The notes beneath the pieces were generated by a model, which saw only the letters and a list, made by a program, of their open reading frames with translations, made no database searches and was not told the origin of the DNA. Of a DNA stretch of 64,000 nucleotides, positions 41,491 to 49,657 are shown in pieces. Position numbers and translations under genes: made by a program. Source of the DNA: MVYY01 sp012517575 (GTDB lineage: Bacteria > Bacteroidota > Bacteroidia > Bacteroidales > Paludibacteraceae); assembly GCA_031629035.1 (NCBI GenBank), contig JAVLUG010000007.1, positions 175,569 to 239,568 on the forward strand. The letters are read 5' to 3'. Position 1 is the first letter of the stretch, and each line of letters begins with the position of its first letter.

Positions 41491-43716
41491 ATGGAGAATA
41501 AAATTTTCTTTTTGGTACCTGTATCTGCCGTATTGGCTTTATTTTTTGCATGGTATTTTTTTCATCAAATGAAAAAAGAAAGTGAAGGAACAATTACCAT
41601 GAAAAAAATAGCAAAATATGTGCGTGAAGGTGCAATGGCTTATTTAAAACAACAATATAAAGTTGTTGGAATCATTTTTATCATTCTTACACTGATTTTT
41701 GCTTTTATGGCGTATTATCTGAAAATTCAAAATCCATGGGTTCCTTTTGCATTTCTCACGGGAGGTTTTTTTTCAGGTTTGGCCGGATATATTGGCATGA
41801 GTACTGCTACTTATGCTTCTGCCCGTACCGCTAATGCTGCCCAACAGAGTTTGAATGCCGGATTGAGATTGGCATTTCGCTCCGGAGCCGTAATGGGGTT
41901 AGTAGTTGTTGGTCTCGGATTACTCGATATTTCTATTTGGTTTTACGTTTTGCAATTTGTTATTGGCGCTTTAGACAATACCACCAATTTGACCATTGCT
42001 TCCGATCCTTCCATGAAATTGATTATTATCACAACCACAACTTTAACTTTCGGTATGGGAGCATCCACGCAGGCTTTGTTTGCACGTGTTGGTGGAGGAA
42101 TCTTCACGAAGGCAGCTGATGTTGGAGCCGATTTAGTTGGAAAAGTGGAAGAAGGGATTCCGGAAGACGACCCGAGAAATCCAGCAACCATTGCCGATAA
42201 TGTTGGTGATAATGTAGGCGATGTAGCTGGCATGGGAGCCGATTTATACGAATCTTATTGTGGATCGATACTTTCTACTGCCGCTTTAGGAGCCGTAGCC
42301 TTTGCAACAAAAGGAACAGCCGTTCAGTTTAATGGCGTAATTGCGCCTATGGTAATTGCAGCTGTAGGAATTATTCTGTCTGTTGTGGGAATTTTTATGG
42401 TAAAATCCAATGAAGATGCTTCTCAAAAGCAATTGTTGAGTTCTTTAAGTCGCGGAATCAATTTCAGCGCTGTTTTCATTGCCATATTTTCGTATTTTAT
42501 TTTGAAATATTTGAATATACCCAATTATTTGGGCATTTGGGGATCGATGCTCGCCGGACTATTTGGAGGTGTTGCCATTGGAAAAATTACCGAATATTTC
42601 ACTTCTGCGGGTTATAGACCCACACAAAAAATTTCTGAAGCTTCAAAAACCGGTCCTGCTACAGTAATTATTTCCGGTATTGGTACAGGAATGATTTCAA
42701 CTGCCTTTCCGGTGTTGGTAGTTGGTATTTCTATTATTTTATCTTTTCTTTTTGCTTCAGGTTTCGATTTCTCCAACATCAGTATGGGTTTATACGGTAT
42801 TGCAATTTCGGCGGTAGGAATGCTTTCAACGTTGGGCATTACGTTGGCTTCCGATGCCTATGGCCCAATAGCCGATAATGCCGGAGGAAATGCAGAAATG
42901 AGCGGATTGTCTCCTGAAGTCAGAAAACGCACTGATGCGCTGGACGCTTTAGGAAATACGACAGCTGCTACGGGAAAAGGATTTGCCATTGGTTCTGCAG
43001 CCCTTACTGCTTTGGCGTTAATGGCTTCTTATCTGGAAGAAATTAAAATTGCCATCGCACGAATTCCCGAGAAAACAGAATTATTTTTCAATGCCATGCA
43101 GACCGATATTCATCAAGCTTCTATCCCGCAGCTAATGGAATATTTTCAAATTAATTTGATGAATCCGAGAGTTTTAGTTGGAGCATTTATTGGCGCAATG
43201 GCTGCTTTCTTGTTTTGTGGTCTGACTATGAATGCAGTAGGACGTGCTGCTCAAAATATGGTTCAGGAAGTACGTCGGCAATTTCGCGAAATCGCCGGTA
43301 TCATGGAAGGGAAAGCTGAACCTGAATATGCACGTTGTGTGGCCATCTCAACAAAAGGAGCGCAGAAGGAAATGTTGCTGCCTTCGCTGTTAGCAATTAT
43401 TATTCCTATCCTCACCGGTGTAATATTTGGCGTTTCGGGTGTTATGGGACTGTTGCTGGGAAGTGTTTCAACCGGTTTTATTCTGGCAATTTTTATGGCC
43501 AATTCGGGTGGCGCGTGGGACAATGCAAAAAAATATATTGAAGAAGGGAATTTGGGCGGAAAAGATTCGGAAAACCATAAAGCTGCTGTTGTTGGCGACA
43601 CCGTTGGCGATCCTTTCAAAGATACTTCAGGCCCATCATTAAATATTTTAATTAAACTAATGAGCATGGTTTCCATTGTAATGGCAGGTCTTACTGTTGC
43701 ATGGAGTCTTATGTAA
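41491..43716 (+). CDS. hppA: K+-dependent membrane-bound ion-pumping pyrophosphatase
   Basis: A 741-residue integral membrane pyrophosphatase with about 16 membrane segments that couples PPi hydrolysis to ion export. The active-site motifs are ADVGADLVGKVEEGIPEDDPRNP and the acidic DNVGDNVGD, with GDTVGDPFKDTSGPS near the C-terminus. The cation determinant GNTTAATGKG (from Gly488) has Ala where potassium-independent proton pumps have Lys, which places it in the K+-dependent class. Bacteroides members of that class pump Na+, or Na+ and H+. A -7-like TATCTTTA is at 41451-41458 and a terminator follows. Confidence 0.93.
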   Translation: MENKIFFLVPVSAVLALFFAWYFFHQMKKESEGTITMKKIAKYVREGAMAYLKQQYKVVGIIFIILTLIFAFMAYYLKIQNPWVPFAFLTGGFFSGLAGYIGMSTATYASARTANAAQQSLNAGLRLAFRSGAVMGLVVVGLGLLDISIWFYVLQFVIGALDNTTNLTIASDPSMKLIIITTTTLTFGMGASTQALFARVGGGIFTKAADVGADLVGKVEEGIPEDDPRNPATIADNVGDNVGDVAGMGADLYESYCGSILSTAALGAVAFATKGTAVQFNGVIAPMVIAAVGIILSVVGIFMVKSNEDASQKQLLSSLSRGINFSAVFIAIFSYFILKYLNIPNYLGIWGSMLAGLFGGVAIGKITEYFTSAGYRPTQKISEASKTGPATVIISGIGTGMISTAFPVLVVGISIILSFLFASGFDFSNISMGLYGIAISAVGMLSTLGITLASDAYGPIADNAGGNAEMSGLSPEVRKRTDALDALGNTTAATGKGFAIGSAALTALALMASYLEEIKIAIARIPEKTELFFNAMQTDIHQASIPQLMEYFQINLMNPRVLVGAFIGAMAAFLFCGLTMNAVGRAAQNMVQEVRRQFREIAGIMEGKAEPEYARCVAISTKGAQKEMLLPSLLAIIIPILTGVIFGVSGVMGLLLGSVSTGFILAIFMANSGGAWDNAKKYIEEGNLGGKDSENHKAAVVGDTVGDPFKDTSGPSLNILIKLMSMVSIVMAGLTVAWSLM

Positions 43717-43740
43717 TTGTTTTTTAACGAATTATTTTAA

Positions 43741-43777
43741 AAATCCCGGCTCAAAAATTTAAAAAGTCGGGATTTTT
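43741..43777 (+). terminator. Terminator after the pyrophosphatase gene
   Basis: An 8 bp stem AAATCCCG / CGGGATTT with a 19 nt AT-rich loop, followed by TT and C, 24 bp after the stop codon. Confidence 0.7.
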
Positions 43778-43896
43778 CGTATTTTGTTATAATAATAAAT
43801 CTAAAAAATCACATTATAGAATTTGTTTTTCATTGATTTTTCTGATTTTTTTTCTAAATTTCGTCGAAATTTTATAAACCTAAAAAATCTATTTGA

Positions 43897-45780
43897 ATGA
43901 CAAAACGTACAAAATATTCGTGGATTTACTGGCTGGCTATTATGTTTTTATTTATTTTGATGGATTGGTTGGTATTTCCTACTACTCAGGGAAACAAAGA
44001 ATTGAGTTATAACGAATTTGTTGATTCGGTTCGTAATGGTAAGGTTGAAAGAGTTATTTTTTTACAGGATAAAATAATTGGGGAATTCAAATCGAATACC
44101 AACAGTGTTAAATCAATAACACAAGCTCCCACTGCCCCATGGAGAATCAGAATTCCGGATTTAGAAAAACAGGTGGAAAAACAATTTGTTGTCAGCAGAA
44201 TTCCAAATATGAACGAGGAATATCTCATTAATGATTTGTTGGCAGCAAAAGTTAATTTTAAAGGGCATTTTCAAGACAACACGGTTTTAAATTTTTTTCT
44301 CAACTGGATTTTACCGCTTGTCGTGTTTATGCTGTTGTGGGGGTATTTTTTCAAAAAAATGGGTAATAAAAACCCCATGCTCGAAATTGGAAGAAACAAA
44401 GCACAAATTCAGGCAGAAAAACCTGCAAATCCTATAACTTTTAAGGATGTTGCAGGAATTGATGAAGCCGTTGAAGAAGTAAAAGAGTTAGTCGATTTTC
44501 TGAAAAATCCTTCTAAATATACCCGTTTAGGTGGAAAATTACCGAAAGGAGTTTTGCTGGTAGGCCCTCCTGGTACTGGGAAAACCTTATTGGCTAAAGC
44601 GGTAGCAGGTGAAGCAGATGTCCCATTTTTCAGTCTGAGCGGTTCCGATTTTGTAGAAATGTTTGTTGGCGTAGGAGCTGCCCGTGTAAGAGATTTGTTC
44701 AATCAAGCAAAAGCTCATGCACCATGTATTATTTTTATTGATGAAATAGATGCTATCGGCAAAAGCCGAGCTCATTCGGGATTTTATGCCGGTGGTTATG
44801 ATGAACGTGAAAACACTTTAAATCAACTTTTGGTTGAAATGGATGGATTTGATGCAAGTTCCGGAGTCATCATCATGGGTGCTACGAATCGTCCCGATGT
44901 GCTCGATCCTGCATTATTGCGTCCTGGTCGGTTTGATCGTCAGGTGCTGGTAGATAAACCCGATATGAATGGGAGGGAAGCAATATTTAAAGTTCATACG
45001 AAAAATATAAAACTATCTGCAGATGTAGATTTAAAACGATTGGCTGCACAAACGCCCGGATTTGCGGGAGCAGAAATTGCCAATGTTTGTAATGAAGCTG
45101 CAATTTTAGCTGTACGAAACAATCGTGATGAAGTTACCATGATGGATTTTGAAGCGGCTATTGAGCGGGTTATTGCCGGTTTGGAAAAAAAGAACAAACT
45201 TATTAATGAAAAAGAACGGAAAATTGTAGCTTTTCATGAGAGTGGTCATGCTATTGTCGGATATTTCACTCCGGGAGCAGACGAAGTTCAGAAAGTCTCT
45301 ATTGTTCCAAGAGGGATAGGAGCTTTGGGATATACCATGCAAATGCCTTTGGAAGACAGATATTTGCTTTCTGAAAGCGAATTGATAGGAAAAATTAAAG
45401 GTCTTTTGGGTGGTAGAGCCGCTGAAGAATTGATTTTTGGTGAAGTATCTACCGGAGCTTCCAACGATTTGGAAAGAGCTACACAATTGGCTCGAAACAT
45501 GATTACTGTGTATGGAATGAGTAAAAAATTGCCTAACATTTCTCTTGTAAATCAGTCAACTACAAGTTTTTTAGGTGGAGGTCCCGGTATCGAGAGGCGT
45601 TCAGAATATGTGGAAAAAATGATTGATGAAGAAATAATGGAAATTATACATAATTGTTATGAAGAATCAAAACAATTGCTGATGCAGAAAAAAGACTTAT
45701 TAGAAAAAATGGCCACTACACTTTTAGAAAAAGAAGTGCTGAATTACCATGAAATAAAAGAAATTTTAGGAGAAAAATAA
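43897..45780 (+). CDS. ftsH: ATP-dependent zinc metalloprotease FtsH
   Basis: A membrane-anchored AAA+ protease that degrades misfolded and regulatory membrane proteins. It has 627 residues with two N-terminal membrane segments (WIYWLAIMFLFILMDWLVF and WILPLVVFMLLWGYFF) flanking a periplasmic domain. Walker A is GPPGTGKT (223-230), Walker B IIFIDE (278-283), the arginine-finger region LRPGRFDRQV, and the zinc site HESGH (447-451). It is preceded by 180 bp after the pyrophosphatase terminator and should have its own promoter. Confidence 0.96.
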   Translation: MTKRTKYSWIYWLAIMFLFILMDWLVFPTTQGNKELSYNEFVDSVRNGKVERVIFLQDKIIGEFKSNTNSVKSITQAPTAPWRIRIPDLEKQVEKQFVVSRIPNMNEEYLINDLLAAKVNFKGHFQDNTVLNFFLNWILPLVVFMLLWGYFFKKMGNKNPMLEIGRNKAQIQAEKPANPITFKDVAGIDEAVEEVKELVDFLKNPSKYTRLGGKLPKGVLLVGPPGTGKTLLAKAVAGEADVPFFSLSGSDFVEMFVGVGAARVRDLFNQAKAHAPCIIFIDEIDAIGKSRAHSGFYAGGYDERENTLNQLLVEMDGFDASSGVIIMGATNRPDVLDPALLRPGRFDRQVLVDKPDMNGREAIFKVHTKNIKLSADVDLKRLAAQTPGFAGAEIANVCNEAAILAVRNNRDEVTMMDFEAAIERVIAGLEKKNKLINEKERKIVAFHESGHAIVGYFTPGADEVQKVSIVPRGIGALGYTMQMPLEDRYLLSESELIGKIKGLLGGRAAEELIFGEVSTGASNDLERATQLARNMITVYGMSKKLPNISLVNQSTTSFLGGGPGIERRSEYVEKMIDEEIMEIIHNCYEESKQLLMQKKDLLEKMATTLLEKEVLNYHEIKEILGEK

Positions 45781-45786
45781 AAAAAT

Positions 45787-45817
45787 AAGGAGGGTCATTT
45801 GTTTTATGGCTCTCCTT
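45787..45817. terminator. Shared terminator between convergent ftsH and T9SS gene
   Basis: An 11 bp stem AAGGAGGGTCA / TGGCTCTCCTT with two G-U pairs and a 9 nt loop, 6 bp past ftsH. The A-rich left flank gives a T run on the minus strand, so it may also end the converging gene. Confidence 0.65.
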
Positions 45818-45848
45818 AAATCATCAACTAAATCACTTCAAAAACCAA

Positions 45849-47111
45849 CTATTTTATTACCTTAGACAGAAAAGTTTCTCCATTTATAAATGCTTTTACG
45901 AGATAGATACCCTGAGTGAATTGATGTATATTGACTTTTGCAACGTTATTTCGTGTTAAAAGAAGTCGTCCACTGATATCGAATATTTCAATCCGTTCTG
46001 CGACTCTATTTAATTGAATATAATTATTATAACAGTTTACTATAAAAGGGATAAGTGTTTTCTCGCCGGTTCCAGTAGAAATACGGTGAAGTTTAACATT
46101 ATCAATTAAATAAGAACCTGAATTCATTGAAGTATAACCAATTTTAAGTGTAAAATTATTTGCATCCGGAACGTTCTGCGTAATTTCATAATCTTTTGTA
46201 ATCCAAGTGTTTGCTGTCCCTTGAGATGGATATCCTGATACATCCTGATATATTTTAATATCGTTTGCAAAAATATAAGCTTGAGCATAATTGGTTGAAG
46301 TTGAGTAACGATCGAAGTACAATCTGTCGTAATTTTTCAAATTTTCTCCGGACGGCAAAGTTACATCAAAGGCTACAACTTGATTATAATCAGTTTGAGA
46401 CATTTGCAATGATTTGGTTGAATGTGTTGTTACAGGATCATCTACTACCACTGCTGAACTGGCAAGAGCTTCTCCATAAATATTGATGGTTGGGAATGCA
46501 TCGTTAATTTTATTGCTTTCAAAGTCAAACAAAGTAATTACATCAGAATTATTGGTTGGGGAGGGGATGAGTTCAATATCATCCAAAAGATATTCGCATT
46601 TTGGTTTGGCAAGTTTCAAAACCAATATTCCTTCAGGAATATCCGTTAAAGAGCTGCTTGAAAATGAAAATTCTGCCGTTCTCCAAACCAATGAATCGGA
46701 GACATGTGATCCCCACGCACTATTGATTGAGCCAAGTTTTTCGGCATCACTCAGTGTTGGATTTTCAGGTGAAGAGAAAACATCTATTTGCGGATAATCC
46801 AAATCTGTTCCATTGTTGAAACTTTTGTAGGCAATTTTAAATTTTAATTTTGCATAGGGATAAGTTGCTTTTGCCCCAGCCGGAATCACAAAATTGCTGA
46901 ATTTTATTGGAGCATAATCATTGTTAATTACATCCAGACAATAACCGGAAGCATTAATTCCTGTCGTTACAGGATTAGATATCACCGAAATACTACCATT
47001 GTACACGACAGAAGCCCCACTTAAATCTTGATTTTCAAAATCGATTTTTGATTGACCGGCAACAAACAAAAATGTGTTGAATAAAACCAGAAAAATAGTA
47101 AATCTTTTCAT
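45849..47111 (-). CDS. Secreted protein with T9SS type A sorting domain
   Basis: A 420-residue exported protein. The N-terminus is a cleavable signal peptide (RFTIFLVLFNTFLFVAGQS). Two beta-sandwich regions follow (about 20-190 and 195-345), each opening with an IDFEN/LFDFESN motif and containing LLDDIEL and LIDNVKL, the pattern of carbohydrate-binding-like jelly rolls. The C-terminus ERIEIFDISGRLLLTRNN...GIYLVKAFINGETFLSKVIK is a classic type A type IX secretion sorting domain. The protein therefore crosses the outer membrane by T9SS and is probably surface-attached or released. No catalytic domain is seen. Confidence 0.82.
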   Translation of the reverse strand: MKRFTIFLVLFNTFLFVAGQSKIDFENQDLSGASVVYNGSISVISNPVTTGINASGYCLDVINNDYAPIKFSNFVIPAGAKATYPYAKLKFKIAYKSFNNGTDLDYPQIDVFSSPENPTLSDAEKLGSINSAWGSHVSDSLVWRTAEFSFSSSSLTDIPEGILVLKLAKPKCEYLLDDIELIPSPTNNSDVITLFDFESNKINDAFPTINIYGEALASSAVVVDDPVTTHSTKSLQMSQTDYNQVVAFDVTLPSGENLKNYDRLYFDRYSTSTNYAQAYIFANDIKIYQDVSGYPSQGTANTWITKDYEITQNVPDANNFTLKIGYTSMNSGSYLIDNVKLHRISTGTGEKTLIPFIVNCYNNYIQLNRVAERIEIFDISGRLLLTRNNVAKVNIHQFTQGIYLVKAFINGETFLSKVIK

Positions 47112-47138
47112 AATGTATAAAATTTAAAGTTAATATTA

Positions 47139-47158
47139 TTTTTGTTGTAACAAAAATA
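47139..47158 (-). promoter_or_regulatory. Palindrome with -7 box upstream of the T9SS gene
   Basis: TTTTTGTT-GT-AACAAAAA (47139-47156) is a perfect 8 bp inverted repeat, and its minus strand contains TATTTTTG (47158-47151), a -7 match. Initiation near 47144 gives a leader of about 33 nt. The palindrome could be an operator. Confidence 0.4.
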
Positions 47159-47159
47159 T

Positions 47160-47651
47160 AGGATTAATAATTTTTTACATTACGTGCTGGTTACATATTG
47201 TTTTGTGGATGTTACATTTTATTTGTTTTCTTTGAGTATTAACATATTTCTGTCTTTTTTCCAAATTATGAATTTGATTTTATGGAGAAGCAGGAAGGAT
47301 ACAGCACCGAACAAGAAATTTAAGTTCACGCCAAAGTTTCCCCGTTGACCCAATCGGAAATAATCCAAATTGTATGTTACTATTGTTGGTAGGAAGGGCT
47401 ACTTTCCAATACAGAAAATGCAAATGTCTGTATATTAATTTATTATATATGTTACGGTACAAATAGGGTACAAATAGCTTATATCGAACTAAAGCAAAAT
47501 ACAGTAATCTATTAGACACCACAAAGATACAACCTTTTTTGCTATAAGTAAATATAGGATTGCTAAAGAGGGTAAGTTTAAAAATTAAAAACGGCATTTA
47601 CTGTCGTTTTTAATCGTTGTTTATGACTGCTTGGTTATTGAATGCAACAAA
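47160..47651. other. Gene-free junction with an orphan minus-strand promoter
   Basis: No gene is convincing here. A minus-strand promoter is present: TTTA near 47549-47552, about 19 bp of spacer and a perfect TATCTTTG at 47529-47522. It points left into a 105-codon frame (47280-47597) whose composition looks non-coding. The change from single-copy core genes on the left to accessory genes on the right makes this a likely boundary of an inserted element. Confidence 0.4.
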
Positions 47652-47677
47652 AAATCCCGCACTTTCGGGCGGGATTT
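47652..47677 (-). terminator. Terminator of the lysis cassette
   Basis: A 9 bp stem AAATCCCGC / GCGGGATTT around ACTTTCGG, 25 bp past the last lysis gene. The sequence is nearly the same as the terminator at 48963-48988. Confidence 0.75.
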
Positions 47678-47702
47678 AATAGGAGTTCAAATTGTATCGG
47701 GA

Positions 47703-48083
47703 TTATTTCAACTTCCATACAAAATAAATGCAGGCTAACAGTAGAGCAAAAAGAGTAAAGCGACCGCACCATATTTGGAAACTCTGCCAGCTTGTAAGCG
47801 AGGCTTTTACCTGTTTGACTACTTCTACCGGATAGGGAACCCGGATTGTGTCATTGATAAAAATCGAATCTTTGACAATGCGGTTTTTGTACAGGTACCT
47901 GAATTTTTCCAGAATCAATGTATCGCCTTTATCCTTGACAAAAACAGAATCGTAACGGAAAATCGAGTCTTTGACGAAATTATCCCGGTACTCTATTTTG
48001 GTAGTTTCTACCGGAATGTATTTGACCGATTTGCAGGAAAGCAACAGAGTTGCTATTACTGCGAAAATAAGAATCTTTTTCAT
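47703..48083 (-). CDS. Small lipoprotein with C-terminal membrane anchor (spanin-like)
   Basis: A 126-residue protein. The N-terminus MKKILIFAVIATLLLSCKS is a lipoprotein signal with the Cys at residue 17. The middle has charged repeats of the form VKDSIFRYDSVFVKDKGD and VKDSIFINDTIRVPYPV, and the C-terminus is a membrane segment (FTLFALLLACIYFVW). A protein lipidated at one end and membrane-anchored at the other resembles a phage unimolecular spanin that disrupts the outer membrane during lysis. It overlaps the endolysin gene by 4 bp and is last in the cassette. The spanin role is inferred from layout and context. Confidence 0.7.
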   Translation of the reverse strand: MKKILIFAVIATLLLSCKSVKYIPVETTKIEYRDNFVKDSIFRYDSVFVKDKGDTLILEKFRYLYKNRIVKDSIFINDTIRVPYPVEVVKQVKASLTSWQSFQIWCGRFTLFALLLACIYFVWKLK

Positions 48084-48490
48084 TGGATTTTGATTTTAGT
48101 TTGTAGATTGAAACCTGCCTGTACTGCCGAAATATCAGCGTTTTGTCCATTTTCGACAAAACTCATGGCCGCTACTATTAGAATGAAGTCTGCCCCACTT
48201 GAAGCGGTCAACACTTTGTTCCTTGATACTCCCGACCATCTTTCAACATGGGCGATATAGCTTTCCGTATCGTTTTCGCTCGGCGGTGCCCAATGGGCAA
48301 TGATCTTTTCAATGGTGTTTAAACCCTGGGATAGGTACGTCCCAAGGATTACAAAGCCGGCACGATAGCCGTAAGGCAGTGACGAGAATGTTTTGAAACT
48401 CTTGTCCTTGCCTTTGATTTCGCCTTGGAACTGTTCGCCACTATGCCGTATATTCAATGGATTGTTGTTTCGAAGTCCTCTTGATTTCAT
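48080..48490 (-). CDS. Phage-type peptidoglycan hydrolase (P5-like)
   Basis: A 136-residue protein of the lysozyme-like structural protein P5 type: RGLRNNNPLNIRHSGEQFQGE at the N-terminus is the family signature, followed by FKTFSSLPYGYRAGFVILGTYL and a region with HVERWSGV. It has no signal peptide, as expected if it is released through a holin. The gene is 2 bp after the holin gene and overlaps the spanin-like gene by 4 bp, so the three form a compact lysis operon. Catalytic residues cannot be assigned with certainty. Confidence 0.8.
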   Translation of the reverse strand: MKSRGLRNNNPLNIRHSGEQFQGEIKGKDKSFKTFSSLPYGYRAGFVILGTYLSQGLNTIEKIIAHWAPPSENDTESYIAHVERWSGVSRNKVLTASSGADFILIVAAMSFVENGQNADISAVQAGFNLQTKIKIQ

Positions 48491-48492
48491 GA

Positions 48493-48930
48493 CTATTCCT
48501 CCTGCTTTTTTGAGTTTAGAAATGAAATGAGGGTTTGTATCTCCTCTTTGTTTTCAAAGAGTTTGAGTAGGACCTTTTGAATTTCATCCACGTTTTTTGT
48601 TTCCTGCCTGAGGTTTTCAAAAACGGATTTCGCTTCGACCAGGACAATCCCGATTGCTCCGACAACCGTAAAGTATGGCATATCGAAAACCACACTCGCC
48701 ACAATATCGGCAATGGAAAGCATAATCATTAAACCAAAATAGCTGGTCAGTTTGGTAATGGTGCGGCGGTAGCCGAAACTGGTACGGACTATTTTCAGAC
48801 GTTTTGCACGCCTTACACCGAAGAACAGGTCAATCAGTACGGACAGAAAAACACAGGTGTAGAGGACTGCCAGAACAGTCAGGAGCGAATTAAAGTTGCC
48901 CCAATCCTTATTCATTATTAATCGTATCAT
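48493..48930 (-). CDS. Phage holin-family protein
   Basis: A 145-residue membrane protein with three hydrophobic segments (LTVLAVLYTCVFLSVLIDLFFGV, YFGLMIMLSIADIVASVVF, FTVVGAIGIVLVEAKSVF) and a charged, probably coiled-coil tail. The pattern DLFFGVRRAKR and then FGYRRTITKLTSYFGLM is typical of Bacteroidetes holins. It would make the hole that lets the downstream hydrolase reach peptidoglycan. An alternative start five codons in (MNKDWGNF, 48915) is possible. First gene of the lysis trio. Confidence 0.8.
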   Translation of the reverse strand: MIRLIMNKDWGNFNSLLTVLAVLYTCVFLSVLIDLFFGVRRAKRLKIVRTSFGYRRTITKLTSYFGLMIMLSIADIVASVVFDMPYFTVVGAIGIVLVEAKSVFENLRQETKNVDEIQKVLLKLFENKEEIQTLISFLNSKKQEE

Positions 48931-48962
48931 ATTTGTTTGATTTTTAAATTAGTAGATTCAAA

Positions 48963-48988
48963 AAATCCCGCTCTTTCGGGCGGGATTT
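48963..48988 (-). terminator. Terminator of the DUF6266 gene
   Basis: A 9 bp stem AAATCCCGC / GCGGGATTT around TCTTTCGG, 30 bp past the stop. Almost identical to the hairpin at 47652-47677. Confidence 0.75.
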
Positions 48989-49018
48989 GTCTGCAAGAAA
49001 ACAGATAGTTGCCTACGC

Positions 49019-49657
49019 TTAGGCCACTACGACAGAGCCCAGATAGGAGCTGTTTGCCACGTCTTTACCATCTTCGGTAATGAAGCCCAGGAACACTTCC
49101 ACGCTTTCACCAACCCAATCAGCAGGAACGGTAATGTCTTCGGTGGTGGCCACACGCTGGTTGCCGCCAGTATCGAAAACAGATTCCGCACGGGTTGGAT
49201 TCAGAACAACGATCAAAGCTTTGTCGGTTGCGGTTGCATTACCACTGCCGGAGTTGTCAGCCCAATTCAGGGTAACGACACCATTTGCAGAAGTTGCAAC
49301 ACCGTTCAAAGCTCCGGTGAGTGAACCACGGGAAACAAGTACCTTGGCCATGTCAACACTGAAATCGGGGTAAGCCCCAGTGATTGCATTGCCCAAAATG
49401 TAAGACATTGCAGCGTTGAACGCAGTTTGCTTGGTGGTGTACTTCTTGTAACCAACACGGATAAATCCGGTAATCGGTTTCAGAATAGCCAACACAAGTG
49501 CAAACTTGGAACGCTGACTCATTTGTCCGTCGGTACGGGGATTGCTTACCGAAGTAGCTTTTGCACGCATGTAGCTAATGCCTTTCCACTTTCCACCGAC
49601 AACGTTTCCCACTTTGCCTGAGAAACTTCCCAAAATTCCTAAATCAATCTTTCCCAT
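49019..49657 (-). CDS. DUF6266 family protein
   Basis: A 212-residue protein of DUF6266, confined to Bacteroidetes. The N-terminus MGKIDLGILGSFSGKVGNVVGGKWKGISYMRAKAT is diagnostic, and a fibronectin-like beta region follows (VVTLNWADNSGSGNATATDKALIVVLNP). It has no signal peptide. Its base composition is higher in GC than the core genes. The gene lies just upstream of a holin-endolysin-lipoprotein set, an association that suggests a phage-derived or tailocin-like particle component, but no tail or capsid gene is in the window. Function unknown. Confidence 0.8.
   Translation of the reverse strand: MGKIDLGILGSFSGKVGNVVGGKWKGISYMRAKATSVSNPRTDGQMSQRSKFALVLAILKPITGFIRVGYKKYTTKQTAFNAAMSYILGNAITGAYPDFSVDMAKVLVSRGSLTGALNGVATSANGVVTLNWADNSGSGNATATDKALIVVLNPTRAESVFDTGGNQRVATTEDITVPADWVGESVEVFLGFITEDGKDVANSSYLGSVVVA

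Noticed and set aside
47280..47597. 105-codon minus-strand frame behind the orphan promoter
   Set aside because: Composition is unlike a protein (Tyr/Phe/Leu runs from AT-rich DNA), there is no ribosome-binding site and no recognisable motif. The first ATG lies upstream of the predicted transcription start.
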